Shown here one piece after another: positions 24,714 to 31,855 of a DNA stretch of 44,416 nucleotides. Position 1 is the first letter of the stretch. Every line of letters begins with the position of its first letter. The stretch is from JAHJDS01 sp964569795 (GTDB taxonomy: Bacteria > Desulfobacterota > Desulfarculia > Desulfarculales > JAHJDS01): positions 1-44,416 of the forward strand of contig CAZMVB010000032.1 in the NCBI GenBank assembly GCA_964569795.1, in the 5' to 3' direction. A program made the position numbers and the translations under genes. The notes under the pieces are model-generated. The model ran no database searches. It was not told the DNA's origin and was given only the letters and a program-made list of their open reading frames with translations.

Positions 24714-25478
24714 TCAGGCCGCCTTGGATTCGCTGCCCGCGGCCAGGTATTCCTTGAAGATCTTCACCATGAGCTTGTCCTTGGCCGCCTTGATCAGGCT
24801 CTGGGCCGCGGCCTCGGTCAGATGCGTGATGCCCTCGGCCGGCAGGCGATTGATTTTCACCAGCCAGTCCAGGACCTGCCTTAGATCGATCGTGCGTCCG
24901 GTGGCCTGCTCGGCCGGCTCGGCCACGTGCTGGATCAGGGCCTTTTCCAGGCGGTCGATGGTCGCCTCCGAGGCCCGGGCCGGGGCCGGTTCCTGGCGGC
25001 TGCGGTCCCTCGAGGTCGAGGTCTGCCGACCCGAGGTCCGATCACCGGGCTGGTATTCCTCGGCCCCGGCGTCCGCGTCGTCGCCGGTCTCGAGGGCCAG
25101 CAGCTTGAACCAGACGTATTTCCAGGCGTAGCTCATGGCCTTGCCCGGGCCCTTGTCCGAACCGTCCACGCCCTGGCCGAAGGCCGGCACATCGATAAAG
25201 TCCTCGGGGTTGTCCACGTTGACGAACCGGACCGTGAAGCAGACCGTGGTCCGGTTGCCGTCCTGGGTCCACTGGAACGAGTCCTTCAAGGCGTGGCTGA
25301 AGATGCGGTGCTTGATCAGGGCCGGCCTGACCGCCTTGGCCACGGCGTCGTGGGAGGCGTAGTGAAAACCGCCGATCTTGGGGTCGGCCTTGCCGTCATT
25401 GCGGACGAACGAAACGTCGCCCATCACGGCGAACAGCCGCTCGTAGATGTTCGGGGTGCCCTTCGGCGTCTCAGTCAT
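24714..25478 (-). CDS. ERF-family single-strand annealing recombinase
   Basis: 254 residues. The ERF core is visible: NIYERLFAVMGDVSFVRNDG, IGGFHYASHDAVAKAVRPAL, TTVCFTVRFVNVDNPEDFID, and the hallmark GSDKGPGKAMSYAWKYVWFKLL (residues ~105-127). ERF proteins anneal complementary single strands in phage recombination and genome circularisation. The C-terminal half (155-254) is a charged linker plus a helical domain. The start overlaps the nuclease gene by 8 nt; GGAGGG lies upstream. Confidence 0.9.
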   Translation of the reverse strand: MTETPKGTPNIYERLFAVMGDVSFVRNDGKADPKIGGFHYASHDAVAKAVRPALIKHRIFSHALKDSFQWTQDGNRTTVCFTVRFVNVDNPEDFIDVPAFGQGVDGSDKGPGKAMSYAWKYVWFKLLALETGDDADAGAEEYQPGDRTSGRQTSTSRDRSRQEPAPARASEATIDRLEKALIQHVAEPAEQATGRTIDLRQVLDWLVKINRLPAEGITHLTEAAAQSLIKAAKDKLMVKIFKEYLAAGSESKAA

Positions 25479-26511
25479 TGGGTGTCCCTCCTTTGGCCGG
25501 CGTCCAGCGGAGCGACCAGTACGGGTTGCCCGGCTTGAGCGCGGCCTGATAGATGTCCGCCGGTATCAAATCCTTGTCGAGCGTGCTCCGGCCCTTGTTG
25601 TGAACCAGGGTTGCCGTCCCGGCCGCGCCTACCGCCTTTTTGGCCTCCTGGGCGGCGACGTGCAGCTGCAGCTTCTGGCCGAGCTCTTTGGCCCTCTGTT
25701 CCGCCTCCTTGGCCTCAGCCTTGGCCAGCCCGAATTCAAACAGCATGGCCTCGATCTCCGGGTCGTCGGCCGCGGTCAGGACCCTGTCACCGGCCGGCTC
25801 GATCCGCTCCTCGCAGACATGGGCATAGGAGCACCAGGTGCACTTGGGATTCGAATCGGCCGGGGGAAGCTCGCCGGCCTGGACCGCCGCGGCGACCCGG
25901 GCGTGCTTGTCGAGGATCAGTTCCACCCGGCGCTGATCGGCCTCGACCACCTGGAAGCTGACCCGCTCGTCCCGGATGATCTTTTCCAGGACCTTCTGAT
26001 AGGTCCAATCAGGCACCTGGGCCCCGTTCAGCAGGGCCACGGCCAAGGTGTAGAGTGGGTGGTCCTTATCCAGGAGCACGAACAGGGTCCGGGGCAGAAA
26101 ATCGGCCGCCATGTACACCTGGGACTGGTCGTTGTACTCGGGGCAGGCCTCGCTCACCCCGTGAATAACCGCGTCCCGATACGAGGCGAACCAACCCATG
26201 GTCTTGACCTCGGCCACCAGGCGGTCCCCGTTCCTCGAGGCCTCGCCGTCCCGGTGGCCCTTGAGCAGCCACCAGTCCGCGCCCTGCAACATGCACTCGA
26301 AGTCGTCGGACGATTTCGGGTCGATCACCTCCCAGCCGATCACCCGGGCCAGATCCCGGCCGATCTGCTCCAGGGCATGGCCGATCCCGAAGGTGACCAT
26401 CTGATCCGACGACGGTTGGTCGGCCTGGTAGCCCAGGGCCCGGGCCGCGATCGCCCGCGAGCACACCCCGGCCATCGAGGCCCGAAAACTGATGACTCCT
26501 GAGTCAGACAT
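25471..26511 (-). CDS. PD-(D/E)XK nuclease, Cas4/RecB-like phage exonuclease
   Basis: 346 residues from ATG 26511 (a TTG nine bases earlier is also possible). The nuclease core shows GHALEQIGRDLA, GHRDGE (metal-binding Asp), then LVAEVKTM (the ExK element) and YNDQSQVYMAA (conserved Gln/Tyr helix). A Cys cluster CTWCSYAHVC at about residues 225-235 resembles the Fe-S-type cluster of Cas4/AddB-like nucleases. The C-terminal 100 residues are a charged coiled coil and tail. It likely resects DNA ends to feed ERF annealing. This is a phage recombination gene, separate from the cas4 of the CRISPR locus. Confidence 0.82.
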   Translation of the reverse strand: MSDSGVISFRASMAGVCSRAIAARALGYQADQPSSDQMVTFGIGHALEQIGRDLARVIGWEVIDPKSSDDFECMLQGADWWLLKGHRDGEASRNGDRLVAEVKTMGWFASYRDAVIHGVSEACPEYNDQSQVYMAADFLPRTLFVLLDKDHPLYTLAVALLNGAQVPDWTYQKVLEKIIRDERVSFQVVEADQRRVELILDKHARVAAAVQAGELPPADSNPKCTWCSYAHVCEERIEPAGDRVLTAADDPEIEAMLFEFGLAKAEAKEAEQRAKELGQKLQLHVAAQEAKKAVGAAGTATLVHNKGRSTLDKDLIPADIYQAALKPGNPYWSLRWTPAKGGTPND

Positions 26512-26743
26512 ACTCTTCAACCCTTTCCCGGCGGTCCTCGATCAGGATCGTCTGGATGCGTTCGAGCGCCCAATGGAGTCCCGGCCACTCCGGGTTGAGG
26601 CCGTATTCCTCGAGGATCTCTGTGATGCGCTCGATACATCGGCCAGCCTCTTCTTCGGCCCCAACTAGCCAGGCCGGCGGCTCAGGTGGTCCGAGGCCCT
26701 CACATGCCCGGCAATTACAGCGAGAGACGAATCTCAGGTTCAT
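26504..26743 (-). CDS. Small Cys-containing phage protein
   Basis: 79 residues from ATG 26743. The N-terminus has CNCRACEG, possibly a metal knuckle; the rest is helical with EEEAGRCIERITEILEEYG and WALERIQTILIEDRRERVEEY. The start overlaps the stop of the small membrane protein (ATG...TGA, 4 nt). Function unknown. Confidence 0.55.
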   Translation of the reverse strand: MNLRFVSRCNCRACEGLGPPEPPAWLVGAEEEAGRCIERITEILEEYGLNPEWPGLHWALERIQTILIEDRRERVEEYV

Positions 26744-26859
26744 TGGCCTTTCCCCTTGAAAGCCGCCTTGATCAATTCCAGGGCGCCAAAGACGATCACG
26801 CCCAAAACCAGGGCCAGCCAGCATGACCCGGCTGTGACCGTCGTGATGTCACCTGCCAT
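26740..26859 (-). CDS. Tiny single-span membrane protein
   Basis: 39 residues. Residues 13-32 (CWLALVLGVIVFGALELIKA) form one membrane segment, followed by a basic end (AFKGKGQ), so the C-terminus is probably cytoplasmic. GGGAGGCGG lies 4 nt before the ATG, a strong ribosome site that supports expression despite the short length. It sits in the early recombination operon, not beside a lysin, so a holin role is not supported. Confidence 0.6.
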   Translation of the reverse strand: MAGDITTVTAGSCWLALVLGVIVFGALELIKAAFKGKGQ

Positions 26860-26876
26860 GCAGCCGCCTCCCTTAC

Positions 26877-27104
26877 TCAGTGTTGGTTGACCAATGCCCT
26901 GGACTGGTTCATTCGCCAGTGCAGGTGGGCCTTCATCGCCGCGTTTATCTCGGGCTCGCTCAGGCGCTGGAAGAAGACCATTCCCGGCCGGCCCAGGGTG
27001 TAGTGGCGGGAGACCCGCAATACGGAATTCCCCACGGCCAGCAACTCGCCCTCGACCACCTTGCGCGGAGTCTGGCGGGGTAGAACCATGAGGCGCATCC
27101 GCAT
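26877..27104 (-). CDS. Small phage protein of unknown function
   Basis: 75 residues. A basic start MRMRLMVLPRQTPRKVV leads to GELLAVGNSVLRVSRHYTLG, a small beta-type core, and a helical end. No family recognised. Its last codons lie on the palindrome TTGGTTGACCAA (26883-26894), which is repeated at 8230-8241. Confidence 0.5.
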   Translation of the reverse strand: MRMRLMVLPRQTPRKVVEGELLAVGNSVLRVSRHYTLGRPGMVFFQRLSEPEINAAMKAHLHWRMNQSRALVNQH

Positions 27105-27116
27105 CTCGTCCCTCCT

Positions 27117-27899
27117 TCAGGCCGCCTGGGCCTGCTCCCGGATTTCGTGCATCTTGATGATCAGCCAGTCCCGCATGTACCGGTCGTCGGTCAGGGTCAG
27201 GTTGATCCGGGCCATGGCCACGCAGATGGGGTCCAGGTCCTGGCCGAACAGGGCCAGGTGCCTGACCTCGTCCCGGCCCCAGCGGTCGGCCACCGCCGCC
27301 CTCACCGCCAGGAGCATGATCCCCGAGCCGCAGGCCGGGTCGCAGATCGACAACCGCCGCCCTTCCCGCCTCACGAACTCGGACGGCGGCTCGTTGTCCG
27401 GGGCCATCATCCGGGCCATCATGTAGGCCACGTTCCAGGGAGTGAAGAACTGGCCCAGGGACTTGGCGCCGCTGTGGCCGAGTTCCATGTAAACCGAGCC
27501 CAGGACGTCGGCGTACTGCTCTCCCGCGACGTGCCATCCGATCAGGTGGCCGAAGATCGCTGAGACGATGTCGAGGGCGGGGTTTTGACCGCCGTCGAGG
27601 AAAGGTTTGATGGCCTCGAAGTAGGGTCCCTCGCCGTCTGTTGGCGAACGCAGGGCGGCCAGGAACACCTTCAGGCTGTCGGGAAAGATCGTCCAGGACG
27701 GGGCTTGATCGTAGAGCCGCCTGTACAGCTTAACCACCGCCTGGATCGTTTCGGGATACCCGGCCGGGTGGGCGGCTTCCATCCCCGGACCGGGCATGAT
27801 CGGGTTCGCCACGGAGGCCTCGGCCAGCCCGGGCGCAGGCAGGACCACGTCCACCTCGGCCGAATCGGCGCTGAAGCTGAAGCCCAGTTGCTGGGCCAT
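27117..27899 (-). CDS. N6-adenine DNA methylase-like protein lacking the catalytic motif
   Basis: 260 residues. The type I (HsdM-like) methylase layout is clear: a helical region with AIFGHLIGWHVAGEQYADVLG, motif X region GQFFTPWNVAYMMARMM (149-165), SAM-binding motif I CDPACGSGIMLLA (186-198) and GQDLDPICVAMARIN (219-233). The protein then ends at residue 260 with no NPPF/DPPY motif IV, which holds the catalytic residues. I looked in the two other frames of the downstream bases and saw no continuation. It may be a SAM-binding decoy, a DNA-binding accessory or a decayed enzyme. GGAGAGACAGGGC precedes the ATG. Confidence 0.75.
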   Translation of the reverse strand: MAQQLGFSFSADSAEVDVVLPAPGLAEASVANPIMPGPGMEAAHPAGYPETIQAVVKLYRRLYDQAPSWTIFPDSLKVFLAALRSPTDGEGPYFEAIKPFLDGGQNPALDIVSAIFGHLIGWHVAGEQYADVLGSVYMELGHSGAKSLGQFFTPWNVAYMMARMMAPDNEPPSEFVRREGRRLSICDPACGSGIMLLAVRAAVADRWGRDEVRHLALFGQDLDPICVAMARINLTLTDDRYMRDWLIIKMHEIREQAQAA

Positions 27900-27967
27900 G
27901 CCCTGTCTCTCCTGCGGTTGGGCGACCGCCTTACACCACCCACCGGGAAGCCCGGCCGCCCGCCCGC

Positions 27968-28120
27968 TCAGTTAGGGTTAGGGGTTTCATCCGGCCGCCA
28001 GCGGAACTGGGAGCCGGTTCTCTCCAAATACTGGTTGCGCAGATCGGCCTCCCTGGGGGTCATCTCCAGGTGGACCACTTCCGCGTCCCCGTTTTTCAGA
28101 ACGAAAAGATCTTCACTCAT
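27968..28120 (-). CDS. Small phage protein, 50 residues
   Basis: Begins MSEDLFVLKNGDAEVVHLEM and ends with a Pro/Asn-rich tail. It overlaps the end of the upstream gene by 8 nt, which supports translation. The helix TPREADLRNQYLERTGSQF is amphipathic. No family recognised. Confidence 0.5.
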   Translation of the reverse strand: MSEDLFVLKNGDAEVVHLEMTPREADLRNQYLERTGSQFRWRPDETPNPN

Positions 28121-28373
28121 GCCTGGCTTCCCCGGGCCCCGACGTGTCGGATGGTGTGCTCATCTGTCCCGCCAAACGCTGGGCCTCACGCTCGGCCTTG
28201 AAATAGCTCGCGAAGGGACCGGCCAAAAGGGCCGCCGGCCGGTAGTCCTCGAGGGCCACGTCCTCGTCGTCCGGCTCGGCCTTGAAGCAACTGAATTGCC
28301 CCGAGCCGTCCGGCCAGACGCCCACCGTGGGCCAGGCCTCGTCCCGCCTGAAATAGACCGTTTCCGGCGCCAC
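28113..28373 (-). CDS. Small phage protein of unknown function
   Basis: 86 residues from GTG 28373, placed 8 nt after GAGG; a second GTG at 28382 is possible. ETVYFRRDEAWPTVGVWPDG and FSCFKAEPDDEDVALEDY suggest a small mixed fold, with a helical tail FASYFKAEREAQRLAGQM. The upstream part of the same open frame is a shadow of the next gene. Not recognised. Confidence 0.5.
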   Translation of the reverse strand: MAPETVYFRRDEAWPTVGVWPDGSGQFSCFKAEPDDEDVALEDYRPAALLAGPFASYFKAEREAQRLAGQMSTPSDTSGPGEARHE

Positions 28374-28383
28374 CGATCGCACC

Positions 28384-28827
28384 TCAGTCCACCCGTCCCT
28401 TGATCGCCTCGAGCTTGGCCGACAGGGCGTCGATCGCTTCCTGGATCTCCTTGATCCGTTCCTCGTCCGAGGCCTCGGGGTTATTGATAGCGGCGATTGC
28501 CTCCGCGCTCTCCTTGGTCGCAAGCCGGCCGGCCACCTGACGGTCTATGGGCACTTCGTAGTCGTCCCGGGCAATGCGGTTCAGGACGTGAAGCGCCGAC
28601 CAGTTCTCGAAGGCGGCCATGAATGGAAAGAAAAGCTCGGCCTTGAACGGTCGCTCGGCGTCGTTGGCGTGGGGCCGGTCGGTCAGGGCCAGGAGATACT
28701 TGTGAGAAACGTTCAGGCCGAAGTCCTCGCGGAGTCGCCGGGCCCCCTCCTTGGCCGAGACCTGGCCGCTCCGGGCCGTGCGGAAGATCACCTCGGCCAT
28801 GTCCGGATGCATCCGCTTCATGCACAC
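28384..28827 (-). CDS. Early phage protein of unknown function
   Basis: 147 residues from GTG 28827 (GGGGGG 8 nt upstream; ATG 28821 possible). The N-terminal part HPDMAEVIFRTARSGQVSAKEGARRLREDF resembles a helix-turn-helix-like region; the C-terminus is a coiled coil (EERIKEIQEAIDALSAKLEAIK). No named family. Confidence 0.55.
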   Translation of the reverse strand: MCMKRMHPDMAEVIFRTARSGQVSAKEGARRLREDFGLNVSHKYLLALTDRPHANDAERPFKAELFFPFMAAFENWSALHVLNRIARDDYEVPIDRQVAGRLATKESAEAIAAINNPEASDEERIKEIQEAIDALSAKLEAIKGRVD

Positions 28828-28906
28828 GGCGGAATCCCCCCTGCCACTTCTGCTGAAATGGCTGTCCGGCGGTCATTAGCCTGGAGGTATGAACGGAGAG
28901 AAGGCA

Positions 28907-29188
28907 TCAGGCGGCCTGGTACTGGCCGTTGGCAGCCTGGAGGATTTCCTCCCAGGTCAATCCGACCTCGAGGGCCATCCGGTACCGGACCCAGTGCTTG
29001 GGGCGGCCGCCGACCAGGATGTCGCTGATGATCGAGCGCTGGGTGCCCCACTTGCGGGCCATGTCGGCCATGGTCTTGCCCTCGGGCCATTCGTCCGAGA
29101 TGTCCCGCTTGAGGATGGCCTTGATCCCCTCCTGGATGCCCAGGGTGCGGATCAAATTGAGTTTTTCGCTTTTCGTCAACGGGTTCAC
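28907..29188 (-). CDS. Cro-like/HTH regulator, first gene of the leftward operon
   Basis: 93 residues from GTG 29188 with GGAG 8 nt upstream. A helix-turn-helix can be drawn in TMADMARKWGTQRSIISDILVG, followed by WVRYRMALEVGLTWEEIL. It is divergent from the CI-type repressor and is the first gene transcribed leftward, the position of Cro in lambdoid switches. It probably binds the same operators and represses lysogenic functions. The long N-terminal part (1-38) is unusual for Cro. Confidence 0.65.
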   Translation of the reverse strand: MNPLTKSEKLNLIRTLGIQEGIKAILKRDISDEWPEGKTMADMARKWGTQRSIISDILVGGRPKHWVRYRMALEVGLTWEEILQAANGQYQAA

Positions 29189-29238
29189 GTGGTAGTCTCC
29201 TGCTTGGCAGTTATTGGCATGGTTACTGTGTTGGCTAT

Positions 29239-29268
29239 GTTATATACAGTGTGGCTGTAGCATGTCAA
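29239..29268 (-). promoter_or_regulatory. Early leftward promoter (pR-like) with operators
   Basis: On the minus strand, TTGACA (29263-29268) and TATAAC (29239-29244) are 18 nt apart, a strong promoter for the whole lytic operon. The -35 overlaps the repressor start codon. The 29204-29255 stretch contains repeated TTGGC units (29204, 29214, 29231) and an ACTGT...ACAGT inverted pair (29225-29229, 29246-29250), likely repressor sites. Confidence 0.65.
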
Positions 29269-29939
29269 GAAAAAAATCCAGCCCAACTGAATTCTCGCTT
29301 GAATCGGCAGGTGGCCGTTTCGGTTGGGCTCGGGCTCAGAAAGGCTTAACCGGCAAGAAATTAGCAACGATATTAGGTTGTTCGCCAAGCTTAATCACCG
29401 AAATCGAAAAGGACCGAGTAGAGATCTCTACTCGCATTGCCATTGGAATGTTTTCTTCAGTGGGGTTGAATATTAATTGGCTACTCACCGGCAAGGGTGA
29501 TCCCTGGGCATCACCGGCGAGGCGTCAGGAGGGGGCAACCCTGGACCCCATGATTCAGGAACAGGCCGAGGCCATCAGCCGTCTGTCGCACGATCAGCGC
29601 CAAGCTGTAGCTGAAATAGTTGCCCAGCTTTTGAAGGCAACCGAGTCTGAACTCAGGCCAGAACCCGCGCCCAAGCCCAAGCCGGAGCCGCCGCCAGCGC
29701 CCACCCATACCCTTCGCTCAGGCAAGGTCATCGAAATCGACGAGTACCGGGCCCGGCTGTCAGAGGATGCCCAGGATGATCTGACGGATGAGGAAGTGGC
29801 CGGGATTGCACAATTCGAGGAGTCGTGCGTTCGCAGGGGAGTGCAATTCCACGAATTCAGTTTGTCTGAAATCTTCACCTCTTCGGCCAACCGGATTCGG
29901 GAATTGATAGATATGGGGCGCCAAGTCGACCTTTGTTAA
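29262..29939 (+). CDS. CI-type prophage repressor (XRE family)
   Basis: 225 residues. Residues 17-76 are an XRE helix-turn-helix: RFGWARAQKGLTGKKLATIL followed by GCSPSLITEIEKDRVEISTR and GLNINWLLTGKGDPW, the usual phage-repressor ending of the DNA-binding domain. A Pro/Lys/Glu-rich linker (residues 133-148) leads to an acidic C-terminal domain. No S24/LexA-type Ser-Lys self-cleavage site is seen, which fits removal by a separate ImmA-like protease encoded next. The ATG at 29262 has no ribosome site and lies on the pR -35 box, so a leaderless mRNA, as for lambda cI from pRM, is possible. Confidence 0.78.
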   Translation: MSRKKSSPTEFSLESAGGRFGWARAQKGLTGKKLATILGCSPSLITEIEKDRVEISTRIAIGMFSSVGLNINWLLTGKGDPWASPARRQEGATLDPMIQEQAEAISRLSHDQRQAVAEIVAQLLKATESELRPEPAPKPKPEPPPAPTHTLRSGKVIEIDEYRARLSEDAQDDLTDEEVAGIAQFEESCVRRGVQFHEFSLSEIFTSSANRIRELIDMGRQVDLC

Positions 29940-29958
29940 TTCTTCCTGAAAAGATAAC

Positions 29959-29987
29959 TTGACAAATTTCGTTCATTGATTTATTAA
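29959..29987 (+). promoter_or_regulatory. Promoter candidate for the ImmA-like gene
   Basis: TTGACA (29959-29964) and TATTAA (29982-29987) are 17 nt apart in an AT-rich gap between repressor and peptidase. It would give the peptidase transcription independent of the repressor. Confidence 0.5.
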
Positions 29988-30036
29988 AGCGTCCGGCAGG
30001 AGATCAATTGTTTTCTTCGCCTGGGGGAGATGTTCC

Positions 30037-30540
30037 GTGCCGGTAACCGAAGAGGTCATCAGCCGCCTTGAAACCGAAATCCCGGATTACAATCATCAAC
30101 CGCTGACCCTCCACCACCTCGAGGCCCTGGCCAGCGAAGAGGGGTTTGACCTAGTCGTCCAACCTCTGCCCGTGGATGGGCTGCACGTCCCGCCCGAGGA
30201 CGGCCGCGGCCGGGTCATCCTGGTCAACTCCCGCCTCATGCCTGGCCACCGCGACTTCGTTGGCTGGCACGAGTACTTCCACAAGCTCCACCCGGGCGAG
30301 CCGTCCTACTACCGCCGCGGCGGTTACTTCGACAGCAAGAACGAACTCCAGGCCTCGATCCTGGCCGCGGTGGCCGTCATGCCGACGCCTGTGCTGATGA
30401 GGATCGGCCACGAGGCCAGCTTCCTGGACACTGGGGTTCTGCGCGGCCATTTCGAGGTGCCCAATCACCTGGCGCGGTTCAGGCTCAAAGTATTGGACGG
30501 GTATCAGAATTTGTTGAGGGCGAGGCGGGGGTGGTTGTGA
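30037..30540 (+). CDS. ImmA/IrrE-like metallopeptidase (anti-repressor)
   Basis: 167 residues from GTG 30037. The zinc site is GWHEYFHKLH (HExxH at 78-82), with a third ligand candidate E103 in SKNELQASILAAVAVM, as in ImmA/IrrE (DUF955) peptidases. In ICEBs1, ImmA cuts the repressor ImmR to start induction. This gene lies just downstream of a repressor that lacks a self-cleavage domain, so the same job is inferred. Complete and of normal length. Note that ImmA motifs usually read HExGH; here the third and fourth positions are Tyr-Phe. Confidence 0.8.
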   Translation: MPVTEEVISRLETEIPDYNHQPLTLHHLEALASEEGFDLVVQPLPVDGLHVPPEDGRGRVILVNSRLMPGHRDFVGWHEYFHKLHPGEPSYYRRGGYFDSKNELQASILAAVAVMPTPVLMRIGHEASFLDTGVLRGHFEVPNHLARFRLKVLDGYQNLLRARRGWL

Positions 30541-30600
30541 GGGGGCCAATCAATCTCCCTGGCTGGCCAGTCCCCAGGCCAGGAGGTCGGTTGGCCCTTC

Positions 30601-30630
30601 TTGACAGATGGTTCCACTATTTGGTACCAT
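30601..30630 (+). promoter_or_regulatory. Promoter and tandem operator of the second hicAB module
   Basis: TTGACA (30601-30606) and TACCAT (30625-30630) are 18 nt apart. Between and over them lie TGGTTCCA (30609-30616) and TGGTACCA (30622-30629), near-identical and near-palindromic 8-mers spaced 13 bp apart, suited to two HicB dimers. Confidence 0.55.
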
Positions 30631-30640
30631 TAAATCACCC

Positions 30641-30895
30641 ATGAACAACAGGCAGCGGAAAACTCTGGTCGGCATCTTCGAGGATCCTATCAGGTCGGAC
30701 ATTCGTTGGTCGGAGTTCAGGTCTCTGCTCGAGGCTTGTGGGGCAATGGTTCAGGAAAGGCGAGGGTCGCGCGTCGGAATAGAACTCAACGGCGTCAGAG
30801 CCGTGCTTCACCGGCCGCACCCGGGGGACGTCATAAACAGAAGCACCCTCAAGGACATAAGGGATTTTATGGTCAAGGCGGGAGTGACACCATGA
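30641..30895 (+). CDS. hicA: HicA-family toxin, second module
   Basis: 84 residues from ATG 30641. It follows a widespread HicA branch closely: MNNRQRKTLVGIFEDP, IRWSEFRSLLEACGA, QERRGSRVGIELNG, VRAVLHRPHPGD, and a closing DIRDFMVKAGVTP. HicA cleaves mRNA; the RPHP His is the likely catalytic residue in this branch. It shares the GSR and RPH elements with the first HicA (465-704) but little else, so the modules are related and not a recent duplication. Its end overlaps hicB by 4 nt. Confidence 0.88.
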   Translation: MNNRQRKTLVGIFEDPIRSDIRWSEFRSLLEACGAMVQERRGSRVGIELNGVRAVLHRPHPGDVINRSTLKDIRDFMVKAGVTP

Positions 30896-31293
30896 GTGCC
30901 TTGAATTACAAGGGATATATCGGCCGGGTTGAGTTCGACCCGGAAGCCGAGATTTTTCATGGTCGGGTGGTCAACGTCAACGACGTGATCACTTTCGAAG
31001 GCCGTACCGTTGACGAGCTCAAGCAGGCCTTCAAGGACTCGGTCGAGGACTATCTGGCCTTTTGCAAAGAGTTGGGCCAGAATCCCGATCAGCCGCGGTC
31101 AGGGCAGTTACGAGTCAGGCTGGGGCCAGAACTCCACAGTGCTGTGGCTTCAGCCGCCAGCATAGAAGGCGTGACCATGAACACCTATATCGTCAAGGCC
31201 CTCAGCTTGGCCAGCAGCGCCACGATTTCGAGGGGCGCCTTTCTTGATCGTGAGTCCAAACGATCGAAAAAGAAAAAGGCTGCGACCGGCTGA
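30892..31293 (+). CDS. hicB: HicB-family antitoxin, second module
   Basis: 133 residues. The N-terminal HicB fold is clear: YKGYIGRVEFDPEAEIFHGR, VVNVNDVITFEGRTVDELKQ, then a helix FKDSVEDYLAFCKELGQNP. A ribbon-helix-helix segment follows (GQLRVRLGPELHSAVASAAS) with a basic tail (SKRSKKKKAATG). It starts within the hicA stop (ATGA), so toxin and antitoxin are coupled. It probably represses its promoter through the TGGTNCCA boxes. Confidence 0.88.
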   Translation: MSALNYKGYIGRVEFDPEAEIFHGRVVNVNDVITFEGRTVDELKQAFKDSVEDYLAFCKELGQNPDQPRSGQLRVRLGPELHSAVASAASIEGVTMNTYIVKALSLASSATISRGAFLDRESKRSKKKKAATG

Positions 31294-31315
31294 GGTCCGG
31301 AAGCGGAACGGATCC

Positions 31316-31441
31316 ATGTCCAACACACGTAACCATGAAGATCAAGTCGATAACGAGGCGGCCGAGGCCGCTCTCCTCGAGCCCGGCGAGTCTATCCCCT
31401 GGGAGCAGGTCAAGGTCCTGCTCGGCCTGGTGGGCCAGTGA
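31316..31441 (+). CDS. Short antitoxin-tail-like open frame
   Basis: 41 residues, MSNTRNHEDQVDNEAAEAAL then LEPGESIPWEQVKVLLGL. The ending resembles the C-terminal tip of Phd/RelB-type antitoxins, which often close with an IPWEEVKAELGL-like helix. There is no DNA-binding part and no toxin after it, so it may be a remnant. The ribosome site is weak. Confidence 0.35.
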   Translation: MSNTRNHEDQVDNEAAEAALLEPGESIPWEQVKVLLGLVGQ

Positions 31442-31632
31442 TTGAGGGCGGACAGGACTCGTGTCCCAGAACAGCGCGTACCTTGACCGTTGACTTTCTG
31501 GTTGGACCCGCCAGCCACCCGACCGGCTACACTTCCCTGCCCTGGCCCAGGCCCGGAATTCATTTTTACACCTGCTTGACCGGATCTGACAATCAAGTCG
31601 GGTAGCCTCCATGTAAACTCAGGAGGTGCCCC
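31442..31632. other. Non-coding stretch before the decayed gene
   Basis: No gene seen. A strong ribosome site GGAGGTG (about 31621-31627) precedes the ATG at 31633 of the decayed gene, showing that it was once expressed. Confidence 0.4.
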
Positions 31633-31848
31633 ATGGACCGGATCAGAGCCTTCTTGGAGCCAGCCCGGCTGGCCCGAAGGCAAACCCATAACTGGTTGAC
31701 ATGCAGGTCGGGGCCCTGTTCGCGATCAACGGAGAGGTGCTTGGTCTGGAGTGCTTCGGGCATAAGGAGGTTTTCGCCCGGTTCTTCGACGGACTGGTCG
31801 GTCCAGATTTCTTATGCTCTTGACTTTTACGATGCGCTTATCGTATAA
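31633..31848 (+). pseudogene. Decayed ARPP-1-like gene
   Basis: The start MDRIRAFLEPARLARRQTHNWLT resembles the first residues of ARPP-1 domain proteins. It then jumps, in another frame from 31701, to MQVGALFAINGEVLGLECFG followed by FARFFDGLV, the C-terminal part of the same family. It shifts back to ISYALDFYDAL before the stop at 31846-31848. So there is an internal deletion plus at least two frame changes. The family is recalled from its QVGAVFAINGxxxGLDLF and SYALDAL patterns. The crRNA-like unit's promoter lies in its last codons, so the cas locus may have inserted into this gene. Confidence 0.65.
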
Positions 31849-31849
31849 G
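31820..31849 (+). promoter_or_regulatory. Promoter of the crRNA-like regulator
   Basis: TTGACT (31820-31825) and TATAAG (31844-31849) are 18 nt apart; start of transcription is expected near 31856, right at the first repeat-like unit. Confidence 0.65.
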
Positions 31850-31855
31850 TTGATA

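Noticed and set aside
26740..26859. Holin role for the 39-residue membrane protein
   Set aside because: It is encoded among early recombination genes with no endolysin near; size alone is not enough.
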